Below, piece after piece: positions 41,240-54,300 of a DNA stretch of 64,000 nt. A program made the translations under genes and the position numbers. The notes below the pieces were generated by a model. That model was not told the origin of the DNA and did not search any database. It saw nothing but the letters and a program-made list of their open reading frames with translations. The stretch covers positions 62,001 to 126,000 of the forward strand of contig NZ_FWZX01000005.1 in assembly GCF_900177295.1 (NCBI RefSeq), given 5' to 3'. Position 1 is the stretch's first letter. The number at the start of each line of letters is the position of its first letter. The stretch comes from Tistlia consotensis USBA 355 (GTDB taxonomy: Bacteria > Pseudomonadota > Alphaproteobacteria > Kiloniellales > DSM-21159).

Positions 41240-42981
<1,742 letters not shown>

Positions 42982-42985
<4 letters not shown>

Positions 42986-44229
42986 GCCGAGGTCCCCTTG
43001 CCGCGGCCACGCAGCCGCCGGAACAGGCCGCCCTTGGCGACGACCGGCGGTGGCGACAGGACGTCGGCGAGGCCGCGCACCGCGGCCGTGACCCCGGCCT
43101 TCGGGGCCACCTTGAGCAGCGGCTTGCCGCCGTTGGCGCAGGCGGTCAGGGTCTTGGCGTCCTCGGGCACGACCGCGGTCAGCTTGACCCCGACGGAGCG
43201 CTCGAAGCTGGCCTTGTCGACCTGTGCCGGCCGGCCCTTGCCGACCCGCCCCGCGACCAGCAGCGGCGGCGTCTCGCGGCCGACCGCCTGGAGCAGCTGC
43301 AGGGCCCGGCCGCTGTCCCGCACGCCGGCCAGGGAGAGGTCGCTGACCAGCACCAGGTCGTCGGCGCGCAGCAGCGTCTGGCGATGGCTGATCATCAGGT
43401 GACGCGGCAGCTCGACGACGATCTGCTCGAACGAGCCGGCCAGCTCGTCGAGCAGCGCCACCAGGGCGTCGTCGTCGAACCAGCTGGGCGCCTCGAGCGG
43501 CTCCTCGGCGCCGAGCACGCAGAGCGTCTCGCTGGCGTTGACGCCGGCGCTGAGCAGCAGGAACACGTCCATGCGCGCCGGGTTCTCGAGCGCCTCGCGC
43601 AGGCCCCTGCCCGGCTCCAGGTCGAGCGCCAGGGCGCCGATGCCGAAGTGCAGGTCGAGGTCGACCAGGGCGGTGCGCGCCTTGCGCTCCTCGGCCAGCA
43701 TCCAGGCGCTGTTGACCGCCAGGGTCGAGGCGCCGACGCCGCCGCGCAGGCCGACGAAGAGGCTGATCCGGCCGCGCTTCGCCGGCCCCGGCTCGGCCGG
43801 CACCACGCCGCCGAGGGAGCGCGGCCGCGAGGCCTCCTCGAGCAGCGCCGGCGTCAGCGGCTTGACCAGGTAGTCGGAAACGCCGTGGCGCAGCAGGCTG
43901 CGGTAGAGCTGGGCGTCGTTGCTGCTGCCGACCGCGATCAGCGTCGTGGCCGGCGCCTGCAGGCTGAGCGACCGGCAGGCCTCCTCCGGCGTCGCCTCGC
44001 CGTCGAGGTCGACGACGAGCAGGCGCGGCGCCAGGCCGCCGCTCAGCGCCTCCACGGCCTCGGCCGGACCTCCGGGCCTCAGGTGCTCGGGTGCCCAGCC
44101 GCGGACCGCGGCCCAGTCGCCGACGACGCGCCGGCTCTCGTCGTCGGCCAGGAAGGCGAGCAGTTCGACCGGGCCGGCGGCGGCCGCCGCCTGCTCGTCG
44201 CCCTCGTTGCGGATCAGAGCCAAGGCCAT
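42982..44229 (-). CDS. cpaE: Pilus localisation ATPase CpaE/TadZ
   Basis: A 415-residue protein with an N-terminal receiver-like domain (residues about 20-140, SLSLQAPATTLIAVG; HGVSDYLVKPLTP) and a MinD/ParA-like ATPase domain with deviant Walker A RGGVGAST and VDLDLHFG. CpaE/TadZ proteins place the pilus machine at the pole. It starts 5 bp from the cpaD stop. Confidence 0.93.
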
Positions 44230-44233
44230 GGCG

Positions 44234-44923
44234 TCAGTTCGACCCGCTCGAGCCGGAGCCCGAGCTGCCGGAGCCGCCGCTCGCGCTGCCGCCCGAGCTG
44301 CCGGACGCCGACCCGTCGCTCAGCAGGGGAATCGGCGCGCCGGCGTCGTAGAGGGCGACGCCGACGGTCATGCGCGCCGCCGGCGCCGGGCCGGTGGCAC
44401 GTCCCTCCAGGGCGTCGCGCGGGCGGTCCAGCATGGCCGCGAAGTTGCGCGCGGTGGCGCAGCCGAAGTTGCCCGAGACGCCGTTGTCGAAGCTTTCCAG
44501 CGTGCCGAGCTGCTGCCAGTCGGGACAGCCTTCGGGCGCATGCACGGCGACGGTCTCGACGGCGACCCGGACACGGTCGCCGCCGGCCTCGGGCAGCGCC
44601 ACGCTGCGGCTCGGCAGGCCGAGGGCGGCCAGGCTGGCGCCGACCGCAGAGGCCCGGCGCGCGGCCAGGCCGCCGGCCCGGCTGCCCGCCGGCAGCTCGA
44701 CCAGCAGCGGGTCGCCGGGCTGGGGGTCGACGGCGGCGACGAAGCGGGCGAGGTCCTGCTCCTCGGCCGGGCTGAGCGCGGCGCTGTCCGGCGCGAAGGC
44801 GACGGCGTGCAGGCTGACCAGCGGCTGGGCGACCGGGCGCCTGGCCTCGGAGGGCGGCCGGATGTCGCTGGCGCAGGCGGCGAGCAGGGGCAGGACGAGG
44901 AGGCCGAGGGCGAGAGGCTTCAT
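44234..44923 (-). CDS. cpaD: Pilus assembly lipoprotein CpaD
   Basis: A 229-residue outer-membrane lipoprotein (lipobox LLAAC, residues 13-17). It contains the CpaD features LARFVAAVDPQPGDPLLVEL and SGNFGCATARNFAAMLDRPRD. The last 30 residues are nearly all Ser and Gly (GSASGSSGGSASGGSGSSGS), an unusual tail that may be flexible or variable. The start is supported by GAGGAAACC. Confidence 0.9.
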   Translation of the reverse strand: MKPLALGLLVLPLLAACASDIRPPSEARRPVAQPLVSLHAVAFAPDSAALSPAEEQDLARFVAAVDPQPGDPLLVELPAGSRAGGLAARRASAVGASLAALGLPSRSVALPEAGGDRVRVAVETVAVHAPEGCPDWQQLGTLESFDNGVSGNFGCATARNFAAMLDRPRDALEGRATGPAPAARMTVGVALYDAGAPIPLLSDGSASGSSGGSASGGSGSSGSGSSGSN

Positions 44924-44947
44924 GATCGTGGTTTCCTCAGCGAGCCG

Positions 44948-46324
44948 TCAGTCGAGCAGGTAGCCGACGGCGCCGACCGGGCCCTTGACCGGACCGACGT
45001 CGTTCTTGGCCGCCGCCGAGGGCTGGCCCTGGACCTTGCCCTTCAGGATCAGGTCGACATCGCTCGGACGGGTGTAGCCGTCGGTCGGCGCCGCCAGCCG
45101 GCGGGCGTCGCTCGGCCGCACGAGATAGGGCGTCACGATGATCACCAGCTCGCTCTCGTCGGCCTGGAAGGTCGAGGAACGGAACAGCGCGCCGAGCACC
45201 GGCAGGTCGCCCAGGAAGGGGTACTTGGAGACGCTGGAGTTGACGTCGTTGCGCAGCAGGCCGGCGATCGCGAAGGACTGGCCGCTGCCCAGCTCGACGG
45301 TCGTCTCGGCGCGCCGGGTGGCGATCGCCGGGATCTCCAGGTTGTTGACCCTGACCGCGCCGGCCGTCGAGAGCTGGCTGACCTCCGGGCGGACGCGCAG
45401 GTTGACCCGGCCGTTGCCGACCAGGGTCGGGGTGAAGTTCAGCGACACGCCGAACTGCCGGTACTCGACCGAGACGTCGCCGTTGCTGTTGGTGATCGGG
45501 ATCGGGAACTCGCCGCCGGCCAGGAAGCTCGCGGTCTCGCCGGACATCGCCGTCAGGTTCGGCTCGGCGAGCACCGAGACCAGGCCCTCAGAGGCCAGGG
45601 CGTCGATCAGCGTGTTGAGGTCGAGCTGGTTGCTCGAGTAGCCGAGCGCCAGGGCGCCCAGGCTGTTGGGGCCGCGCTGGATCACGCCGCTCGAGTCGAG
45701 GAAGTCGCGGCCGACGCCCAGCGCCGCCGTGACGTTGCCGAACTGCGCGGCGCTTTCCCAGTTGATGCCGAACTGCTTCGACAGGCTGCGCGACACCTCG
45801 GCGACGCGGACCCTGAGGTTGACCTGGGTCGCACCGGTCACCGCCAGCTCGTTGATCACCTCGCCCGTCTTGGGCGGCACGAAGCGGGCGGCCAGGCGCG
45901 CGGCCTGCTCGGCCTCGGCGGCCGAATCGACCTTGCCGGACAGCATCAGCCCGCCCTCGACCGAAGCGGCCTTGATGTCGCTGCCCGGCATCGCCTCGGC
46001 GATCGCCCGGCGCAGTCCGGAGAGGTTGTGGCTGACCACGACGCGCTGGTTGGCCAGCACCTTGTCGTGGCTGTCGACCGCGAACAGCTGGGTCTCGCCC
46101 AGGCCGCGGCCGAACACGTAGACCAGCGTCGGCGACAGCACCTGGACGTCGGCGACCGCAGGGTTGGCGATGAAGACCGAGGCCGCCGGCCGGGCCAGGT
46201 GGACGACGTCGCCCTTGTCGATTTCGACCTCGAGCAGCTTGCCGGTGGTGATGGCGAGCGCCGGTGCCAGCGGCAGCAGGGCCAGGCCGATCGAAAGACA
46301 GAGACGGAGCAGCAGGGCGCGCAT
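44948..46324 (-). CDS. cpaC: Tad secretin CpaC/RcpA
   Basis: A 458-residue secretin that forms the outer-membrane channel. The signal peptide (LLLRLCLSIGLALLPLAPALA) is followed by a pilotin/N-type domain (VEIDKGDVVHLARPAASVFI), a BON-like stretch, and the secretin core (GALALGYSSNQLDLNTLIDA, SVLAEPNLTAMSGETASFLA, VELGSGQSFAIAGLLRND, IVTPYLVRPS). ATG at 46324 has GCGAGGAACC; longer upstream frames are rejected. Confidence 0.94.
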   Translation of the reverse strand: MRALLLRLCLSIGLALLPLAPALAITTGKLLEVEIDKGDVVHLARPAASVFIANPAVADVQVLSPTLVYVFGRGLGETQLFAVDSHDKVLANQRVVVSHNLSGLRRAIAEAMPGSDIKAASVEGGLMLSGKVDSAAEAEQAARLAARFVPPKTGEVINELAVTGATQVNLRVRVAEVSRSLSKQFGINWESAAQFGNVTAALGVGRDFLDSSGVIQRGPNSLGALALGYSSNQLDLNTLIDALASEGLVSVLAEPNLTAMSGETASFLAGGEFPIPITNSNGDVSVEYRQFGVSLNFTPTLVGNGRVNLRVRPEVSQLSTAGAVRVNNLEIPAIATRRAETTVELGSGQSFAIAGLLRNDVNSSVSKYPFLGDLPVLGALFRSSTFQADESELVIIVTPYLVRPSDARRLAAPTDGYTRPSDVDLILKGKVQGQPSAAAKNDVGPVKGPVGAVGYLLD

Positions 46325-46371
46325 GGGTTCCTCGCTCGGGGCCATCCTGGCCCCGTCAAATCGCAACGACG

Positions 46372-47406
46372 TCACTTCTTCGAGGTGTCGAAGACCTTCT
46401 CGGCGGCCTCCTGGCCGCGGAACACCTGGACCGAGCGGTGGCTGTCCTGGGGATCGGTCGGTCGCGGCAGCACGGCCGAGACGTCGCTGTCCCAGCTGTA
46501 GGCGCGGCGGTCTTCGGGATCGCCGGCGGCCGTCCGCTCGGCCGGATGGACCGGCAGCGACGGCGCCTGGGCGAAGGCGGCCGGACCGACCAGGGCGGTC
46601 TCGGTGCGGCCGTGCAGCCGCGGCGCGGACTCGTCGAACAGGGCCAGGCGGTCCGCCGCGGGCGAGGCCGCGGCCGGCGCGGCGGTCGGGCCGTCGGCCA
46701 GCAGGCTGCGCAGCGACAGCGACAGCTGGCCCAGCTCGGCCAGCAGCACGACCTGCTCGGCCTCCTTCGGCGTGACCTCCAGGGTCGCGATCTTGCCGAC
46801 CTTGGGCGCCGTCGTCTGGTCGTCGACCGTCTGGTCGATGGCGAGCACGCGCAGGTCGGTCAGCACCGTCTCGCTGACCCGGCGCTCGGCGAGGTTGGGG
46901 TCCTGCTTGCGGACCACCGTATGGGTCAGGATCAGGTCGACCCGGTCGCCCGGGAAGACCAGGCCGGCGAGACCGGTCACGGGGTCGATCGGCACCGAGA
47001 CGGCGCGCTTGCCGGGGTCGAGCACGGCGGCCAGGAAGCCCTGCTCGCCGGGCTTGACCAGGCGGCCGACGACGATCGGATCGCCGGCGTCGATGCCGCG
47101 CCGGACCACGGCGCCGCGGTAGTCGAGCGGCTGCGTCTCGCCTTCGCGCAGCAGGCTGGGCAGCTTCGGGTCGGCCTTGTCCCAGGCCTTCCACTGCAGG
47201 TCCTCGGCCTTGATCAGGGTTCCGGCGGGCAGGTTGCGCGCGGCGACCAGGACGCGCAGCTCGGGCGTCTTCGGCCCGGCCGGTGCCGCGACGGGGGCCG
47301 CGACCTGGGCCGGTTCCGGGGCCTTCAGCAGGCCCTTGGCGACCAGCAACGTGCCGCCGCCGACGACCACCGCGACCAGGACGAAGAGCAGCTTGCGCGC
47401 GGACAT
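46372..47406 (-). CDS. cpaB: Flp pilus assembly protein CpaB/RcpC
   Basis: A 344-residue protein with one N-terminal membrane anchor (LLFVLVAVVVGGGTLLVA), an SAF-type domain (VLVAARNLPAGTLIKAEDLQW), and RcpC/CpaB features (VSVPIDPVTGLAGLVFPGDR, VDLILTHTV). The C-terminal region is Pro/Ala-rich. It has GGAGGCT before ATG. It assists secretin and pilus biogenesis. Confidence 0.92.
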   Translation of the reverse strand: MSARKLLFVLVAVVVGGGTLLVAKGLLKAPEPAQVAAPVAAPAGPKTPELRVLVAARNLPAGTLIKAEDLQWKAWDKADPKLPSLLREGETQPLDYRGAVVRRGIDAGDPIVVGRLVKPGEQGFLAAVLDPGKRAVSVPIDPVTGLAGLVFPGDRVDLILTHTVVRKQDPNLAERRVSETVLTDLRVLAIDQTVDDQTTAPKVGKIATLEVTPKEAEQVVLLAELGQLSLSLRSLLADGPTAAPAAASPAADRLALFDESAPRLHGRTETALVGPAAFAQAPSLPVHPAERTAAGDPEDRRAYSWDSDVSAVLPRPTDPQDSHRSVQVFRGQEAAEKVFDTSKK

Positions 47407-47421
47407 GGCCGTAGCCTCCGG

Positions 47422-47937
47422 TCAGAGCAGGGGGGCGGCGAGCCCCCAGAGCGCGTAGAGTCCGGCAATCGAGATCGCGACGCCGTAGGGGACCGGCGCA
47501 CGTCGCAGGTCGGCGCGGCTCGGCAGGCCGACGGACAGCAGGCCGCCACCGGCCGCCCGGGCCCGGGCCTGCTGCAGCGTCAGCAGCTGCGCCAGGGCCA
47601 GGACGCCGCCGACCAGGCCCATCAGCAGGACCGCCGCCAGGATGCGCTCCGGTCCCGCCCAGAGCGCCAGGGCGGCGAACAGCTTGCCGTCGCCGCCGCC
47701 GGTGAGATTGCAGGAGAAGGCGGCGATGCCGATCGCGAGCGCGAGCGCACCGACCGTCAGGTGCCCGCTCCAGGACAAGCCCGCCCCCCAGGCGCCGAGC
47801 GTGAACAGCCCGAAGGCGGCGACCAGCGCCAGGCTGGCCGCGTTGGGAATGCGGTAGCGCCTGAGATCGCTGGCGCCGGCCCAGCAGAACAGGCCGGCGG
47901 CGGCAGCGAGCGCGGGGAGCTGGATGGCGGGCAGCAT
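47422..47937 (-). CDS. cpaA: Prepilin peptidase CpaA/TadV
   Basis: A 171-residue A24-type membrane aspartic peptidase that cleaves Flp prepilin. It shows the conserved GASDLRRYRIPNAASL (first catalytic Asp) and TGGGDGKLFAALALWAG (second catalytic Asp, GxGD-type). Four to six membrane segments are visible. It is cotranscribed with cpaB, 15 bp downstream. Confidence 0.93.
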   Translation of the reverse strand: MLPAIQLPALAAAAGLFCWAGASDLRRYRIPNAASLALVAAFGLFTLGAWGAGLSWSGHLTVGALALAIGIAAFSCNLTGGGDGKLFAALALWAGPERILAAVLLMGLVGGVLALAQLLTLQQARARAAGGGLLSVGLPSRADLRRAPVPYGVAISIAGLYALWGLAAPLL

Positions 47938-48032
47938 GGGCAGGTCTCGGAAGAGCAGGAGGAAGGAACCGCGGGCGGGCGGGGGCGGAGCCGCTGGCCC
48001 CTCCCCCTGCCCGCGCCAAACGGGTCAGCCGA

Positions 48033-48221
48033 TCACGGAGTCGGCGTCGCGCCGGCGATGCCGGTCTGGGTCTGGACTTTGGTGAAGATGTTGAACAGGT
48101 CAGTGCCGATCTGGCTCAGGAGCGCGATGGCGCCGATGGAGACGAGCGCGGCAATCAGGCCGTACTCGATCATGGTCGCGCCGGACTCGTCGGTAACGAA
48201 CTGCTTCAGCGTGCGGAACAT
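48033..48221 (-). CDS. flp: Flp-type pilin
   Basis: A 62-residue type IVb prepilin. The short leader (MFRTLKQFVTDESG) is cut before ATMIEYGLIAALVSIGAIAL, the classic Flp hydrophobic stretch with the conserved Glu and Tyr. CGGAGGTTCCG precedes ATG. It is the first gene of the tad operon and probably the most strongly transcribed. Confidence 0.95.
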   Translation of the reverse strand: MFRTLKQFVTDESGATMIEYGLIAALVSIGAIALLSQIGTDLFNIFTKVQTQTGIAGATPTP

Positions 48222-48565
48222 CGGAACCTCCGTTGGTTGGCAGCAGGCTGTCTCGCCATATCAACTAACAAAAATGAACGATGCGTTAAGATCAGAGACT
48301 TGTTTCGGGAGTTGTCAGATTTTTATTGAATGTCGTCCGGGATGATATTCGCCATAACAAGAAGATGAAATGTATCCGATGTTCCAGTGAACAATTCTAT
48401 TTATAGATCTAGACCAGAAGGAAATTGGTTCGAATTTCGTTGCATTTTCCATGCGGAATTTTACCTAAAATGCGCGGGAACTGACTTGACAGCCGAGGGA
48501 TCGTTCATCGGGCCTTAAGGGCTTCGGCGCCTAGGATCGCGCTCCTGCGGCAAGCGAGCGTCGAG
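48222..48565. other. AT-rich non-coding region between flp and tadG
   Basis: This 344-bp stretch is visibly much richer in A and T than its surroundings, with runs such as TTTTTATTGAATG and CTATTTATAGATCTAGA. No coding frame is convincing. It must hold the flp promoter (minus strand) and probably that of tadG; a TTGACA at 48486-48491 is a possible tadG -35 but lacks a good -10. AT-rich sequence suits nucleoid-protein silencing or an unusual promoter. Confidence 0.6.
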
Positions 48566-50221
48566 ATGAGCACCAGAGACCGCATCGCGGAGCGCCTCGC
48601 CGGGCTGTCGTCCGGGCTCCACGCCTTCCGGAAGGCCGAGCGCGGCGGCGTGGCGATACTCCTTGCCGGCCTCCTCGTGCCGCTGATCGCCTTCACGGGC
48701 CTCGCCGTCGACGCCGGTCGCGCCTACTTGGTCAAGGCGCGGCTCAGCCAGTCGATCGACGCCGCGGCCCTGGCCGGCGGGCGGGTCTTCTACGACGCGA
48801 ACCGCGACAGCGACGTCACCATGTTCTTCCACTCGAACTTCCCCGACGGCTTCATGGGCGCCAGCGTCTCGCCGCTGGCGATCGTCGGTGACGGCGACGC
48901 CGGCACCCTGACCGTCTCGGCCGATGCCACCGTGCAGGCCACCTTTCTCAAGGTCATCGGCGTCGACGACATCACGGTCAGCGCCCGCTCCGTGGTCCAG
49001 CGCGCCGACCGCGGGCTCGAGCTGGCCCTGGTCATGGACAACACCGGCTCGATGACCAGCAACGACCGCATCGGCTCGATGAAGTCGGCGGCCCATGAGC
49101 TGCTCGGCATCCTCTACGGCAACCGCAATACCGTGCCGAACCTCTGGGTCGGGCTGGTGCCCTATACCGCCGCGGTCAACATCGGCCGAGGAAACGCCAG
49201 CTGGCTGGCGTCGGGATCGCTCGACGCCCTGGCCTACGAGTACTCGAGCAGCCAGGTCTCGCACGGCAACTGCGACGGCACTGGCATCAACGTCGCCTGG
49301 AACAACGGCTATTCGGCCTGCACGATCGGCGACACCCGCGAGCTGGGCTCGGCCGACGGCATCAACCAGACCGCCTGTGCCTCGATCGGTGTCTGGGACT
49401 CGCACAGCCACAGCTGCCTGGTCGCCGACGGCTGGAAGGGCTGCGTCGAGGCGCGCTGGGGTGCCGCCGGTCGCGACCGCACCGACGATCCACCCTCGGT
49501 CGAGGCCTTCCAGCCCTACTTCTGGCCGCGCTGGTTCGGCCCGTACGGCCAGACCAACAGCAGCTACAACTCCTACCTGCCCAACGACATCGACGAGACC
49601 GAGGCGACCAACATCACCAGCAACAACGGCCTCGGCCCGAACCTCGGCTGCGGACCGGCGATCACGCCGCTGACCGGCGACCGCAGCGTCGCAGACGCCG
49701 CGATCGACGCGATGGGCGCCTGGCACCGTGGCGGCACCACGACCAACCTCGGCGTCGTCTGGGGCTGGCGGGTGCTCTCGCCGCGCTGGCGCGGCCTCTG
49801 GAACACCGATCCGACCCTGCCGCTCGACTACGACGCGCCGCTGATGGACAAGGCCGTGGTCATCCTGACCGACGGCGACAACAACCTCTACAACGGCATG
49901 GCGCCCTCGGGCGACACCGACTACACCGGCTACCAGCGGCTCTCGGCGGGGCGCCTCGGCACGACCAACCGCGACACCGCGCGCCAGCGGCTCAACGACC
50001 GGATGGTGGAGACCTGCAATGCCATGAAGCAGCAGGGCATCATCATCTACACGGTCACCTTCCAGGTTGCGAACAACAGCTCGGGCGACGCGATCCGCCA
50101 GGTCTTCCGCTCCTGCGCGACGAGCCCGGGCAACTACTTCGATTCCTACGACGGTTCGGACCTCTCCACCGCCTTCCGGACGATCGCGACCCAGCTCGCC
50201 AACCTGCGCATCGCCCAGTAA
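48566..50221 (+). CDS. tadG: TadG-like pilus protein with von Willebrand factor A domain
   Basis: A 551-residue TadG-family protein. Residues about 28-55 are a membrane anchor (GGVAILLAGLLVPLIAFTGL), followed by a TadE/G-type amphipathic part (DAGRAYLVKARLSQSIDAAA). A VWA domain starts near residue 150, with MIDAS motif MDNTGSM and ILTDGDNNLY. Cysteines (CDGTG, SACTIG, TACAS) may crosslink. It is divergent from flp. It probably forms a minor or adhesive pilus component. Confidence 0.9.
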   Translation: MSTRDRIAERLAGLSSGLHAFRKAERGGVAILLAGLLVPLIAFTGLAVDAGRAYLVKARLSQSIDAAALAGGRVFYDANRDSDVTMFFHSNFPDGFMGASVSPLAIVGDGDAGTLTVSADATVQATFLKVIGVDDITVSARSVVQRADRGLELALVMDNTGSMTSNDRIGSMKSAAHELLGILYGNRNTVPNLWVGLVPYTAAVNIGRGNASWLASGSLDALAYEYSSSQVSHGNCDGTGINVAWNNGYSACTIGDTRELGSADGINQTACASIGVWDSHSHSCLVADGWKGCVEARWGAAGRDRTDDPPSVEAFQPYFWPRWFGPYGQTNSSYNSYLPNDIDETEATNITSNNGLGPNLGCGPAITPLTGDRSVADAAIDAMGAWHRGGTTTNLGVVWGWRVLSPRWRGLWNTDPTLPLDYDAPLMDKAVVILTDGDNNLYNGMAPSGDTDYTGYQRLSAGRLGTTNRDTARQRLNDRMVETCNAMKQQGIIIYTVTFQVANNSSGDAIRQVFRSCATSPGNYFDSYDGSDLSTAFRTIATQLANLRIAQ

Positions 50222-50334
50222 CCGGCGGCCCGGCGGGCGCCAGCCACCGACAAGAGCGATTGATCCCTGTCAGGGTGCCGTCAGCGAAGTCGCGCTAAGC
50301 AGGGGCGTCACGCCACTTCGCGCGGGAGCTATCC

Positions 50335-50961
50335 ATGTCGGCTTTGGTCAAGGTCTGGGATCCCTTCGTGCGCAGCGCGCACTGGTTGATCGCCCTGGGC
50401 TTCCTCGTCGCCTACCTCAGCGAAGGCGAGCCGCTCTGGCTGCACAGCTGGGCCGGCTACCTGGTCGCGGCCGTGGTCGTGCTGCGCATCCTCTGGGGTT
50501 TCGTCGGAACGCGCTACGCCCGCTTCAGCGACTTCGTCTACGCGCCCTCGCGGATCGTGGCCTATCTGTTCGACCTGCTGCGCCTGCGCTCGAAGCGCTA
50601 TCTCGGCCACAGCCCGGCCGGCGGCGCCATGACCCTGGCCCTGCTGCTGGCCCTGGCCGCCACGACCGTCACCGGCATGGCGACCCTGGCGCAGGACGAA
50701 GGCAAGGGCCCCCTGACCTTCCTGGTCGCCCAGACGGTGCGCAGCCCCGAGCAGGCCGTCGCCCCGGCGCGCGGCGACGACGAGGAGGGCGACGAGGACG
50801 GCGGCCGCGGCCACGGCATCTGGAAGGACCTGCACGAGCTCGCCACCAACCTGACCCTGGCCCTCGTGCTGCTGCACCTCGGCGGCGTCGCCCTGGCCAG
50901 CCTGGCCCACCGCGAGAACCTGCCGCGCGCCATGGTCACCGGCCGGAAGCGGCGCGACTAG
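50335..50961 (+). CDS. Cytochrome b561 family membrane protein
   Basis: A 208-residue four-helix cytochrome b. Haem-ligand histidines are likely in VRSAHWLIALGF, LWLHSWAGYLV, DLHELATNL and LLLHLGGVAL. A strongly acidic loop (GDDEEGDEDGGRGHG) separates helices three and four. It transfers electrons in the inner membrane, often to a c-type partner that is not seen here. GGGAG precedes the start. Its place inside the Tad region looks incidental. Confidence 0.88.
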   Translation: MSALVKVWDPFVRSAHWLIALGFLVAYLSEGEPLWLHSWAGYLVAAVVVLRILWGFVGTRYARFSDFVYAPSRIVAYLFDLLRLRSKRYLGHSPAGGAMTLALLLALAATTVTGMATLAQDEGKGPLTFLVAQTVRSPEQAVAPARGDDEEGDEDGGRGHGIWKDLHELATNLTLALVLLHLGGVALASLAHRENLPRAMVTGRKRRD

Positions 50962-51016
50962 AGCAGAGGGCGTCTCACTCTGCTCTGAGGATCTGGTCCA
51001 GAGGCCGCCCGCCGAC

Positions 51017-51571
51017 CTACTTGCGCGCCCGGTAGACGCTGCGGTGGTAGAGCCGGTGCGCGCTCACGAGATCGAGCCCGAACAGCGGCTGGAAGTCGTA
51101 GAAGACCTCGGCGATGTAGAGGCTGTCGTTGGTCTCCGGCGTCAGGCCGTCGGGCAGCGTGGCGGCCGCGCCGACGGTGCCGATCTCGCTGCTGGCGTCG
51201 ATGCCCGCACTGTTGAGCCGCTGCCAGACGACCTGGGCGGTGCCGCCGTCCTCGCGGCGCACGGCCGAGACGACGACCCGGCCGTCGGTGGCGAAGTCGA
51301 AGGGCTCGACCAGGTTCGGCACGGCGGCGAAGATGTCGGCAATCTCGGCATCGCTCGGCTGATCGGAGCGGCTGACCAGGTCGCCGATCGTCATGGCGAC
51401 GCGGTCCAGCTTCTGCTGCAGCAGCACATAGCGCGCGATCTCGACGCCGCTCGTGAGCAGGCCGACCAGCAGGACCAGGCCGAAGGCCGCCTCGATCAGC
51501 ACGTTGCCGCGGCGGTCGCGCCAGAAGCTGTCGGCCCGGTCCGGCCGGCCGGCTGACGCCACGCCGGTCAT
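51017..51571 (-). CDS. TadF/TadE-like minor pseudopilin
   Basis: A 184-residue protein with one N-terminal membrane helix (RRGNVLIEAAFGLVLLVGLL, with the TadE-type Glu). The rest is extracytoplasmic (GTAQVVWQRLNSAGIDASS). It begins in an ATGA overlap with the stop of the TadE-like gene, so they are translationally coupled and probably form a heteromeric pseudopilin. Confidence 0.83.
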   Translation of the reverse strand: MTGVASAGRPDRADSFWRDRRGNVLIEAAFGLVLLVGLLTSGVEIARYVLLQQKLDRVAMTIGDLVSRSDQPSDAEIADIFAAVPNLVEPFDFATDGRVVVSAVRREDGGTAQVVWQRLNSAGIDASSEIGTVGAAATLPDGLTPETNDSLYIAEVFYDFQPLFGLDLVSAHRLYHRSVYRARK

Positions 51572-52197
51572 CCGCCGCCTCCGCTGGTGCCGAAGGGCTC
51601 GTTGCGCACGATGATCGAGGCCGACAGCGGCATCTTGCCGTTCTGCCCGATCAGGTCGTCGAGCAGGCCGGTCATCAGCGGCCAGTCGTAGCGCAGGGTG
51701 TAGAGCACGATGTCGCCCGGCCCGCCCAGGCCGGCGGCGCCCATGTCGGCGTCCCACTGGCCGTTGCCGTTGACGTCCACGAAAGGCTCGGCCGGACTGC
51801 TGTCGTATTGGCCGTTGCCGTTCTCGTCGGTGAAGGGCTCGGGCTGGCCGACGTCGGCGAAGCCGGGATAGACCAGGGTCTGCAGCTGGACCTTGTCCAT
51901 GTCGACCAGGCCGTGGGTGTGCTGGCCGACGATCGCCAGCACCTCGGCCTCGCGGGTCGTGCCGCTGCTTTCGAAGCCGGTCACGCCATAGCGCGCCGCC
52001 TCGCGCAGGCCGCCCTCCATCAGCGAGTCGACGAACAGGATCATGGCCAGCTCGATCAGGCCGATCGCGGCAACCACGATCAGCATGCCGACGAAGGCGA
52101 ACTCGATCGCCGCGACGCCCTCGCGGGCGCGCAGGAAGCGCCGGACCAGCGACGCGAAACCGGGGCTTGGCGGACGGTGCGTGGACGGGGCCAGCAT
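51568..52197 (-). CDS. tadE: TadE-like minor pseudopilin with two Asp-rich loops
   Basis: A 209-residue TadE-family pseudopilin. The N-terminal helix is GVAAIEFAFVGMLIVVAAIG, with the conserved Glu. The outer part carries two calcium-loop-like motifs, DENGNGQYD and DVNGNGQWD, of EF-hand/dockerin type, which is unusual for a TadE protein. The start is ATG at 52197, 35 bp from the end of the histidine kinase gene. Confidence 0.85.
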   Translation of the reverse strand: MLAPSTHRPPSPGFASLVRRFLRAREGVAAIEFAFVGMLIVVAAIGLIELAMILFVDSLMEGGLREAARYGVTGFESSGTTREAEVLAIVGQHTHGLVDMDKVQLQTLVYPGFADVGQPEPFTDENGNGQYDSSPAEPFVDVNGNGQWDADMGAAGLGGPGDIVLYTLRYDWPLMTGLLDDLIGQNGKMPLSASIIVRNEPFGTSGGGG

Positions 52198-52232
52198 CCT
52201 GCCAGCCTGAGCGTACGCGGGTTAAGGAGCGG

Positions 52233-54083
<1,851 letters not shown>

Positions 54084-54300
54084 CGCCAGCCCCCCGAATG
54101 GCTGCCGTCATGATCGGGGCAAAGCCCGGGTCTGTCCAGGAAAAGCGCAATATCCGGGGGCGTTCCGGTCCGTCGACTCCAGGCTTTCGACTGCAGGCAG
54201 GCAAGTAGTGACAGAGTTTCGCTTCTCCGCTCCCCGCGGCGTTGACCCGCACCCTTGCCTGCCTTAGAGCAGAGGATCCCATGGCAAGCCGGGCCCGACC

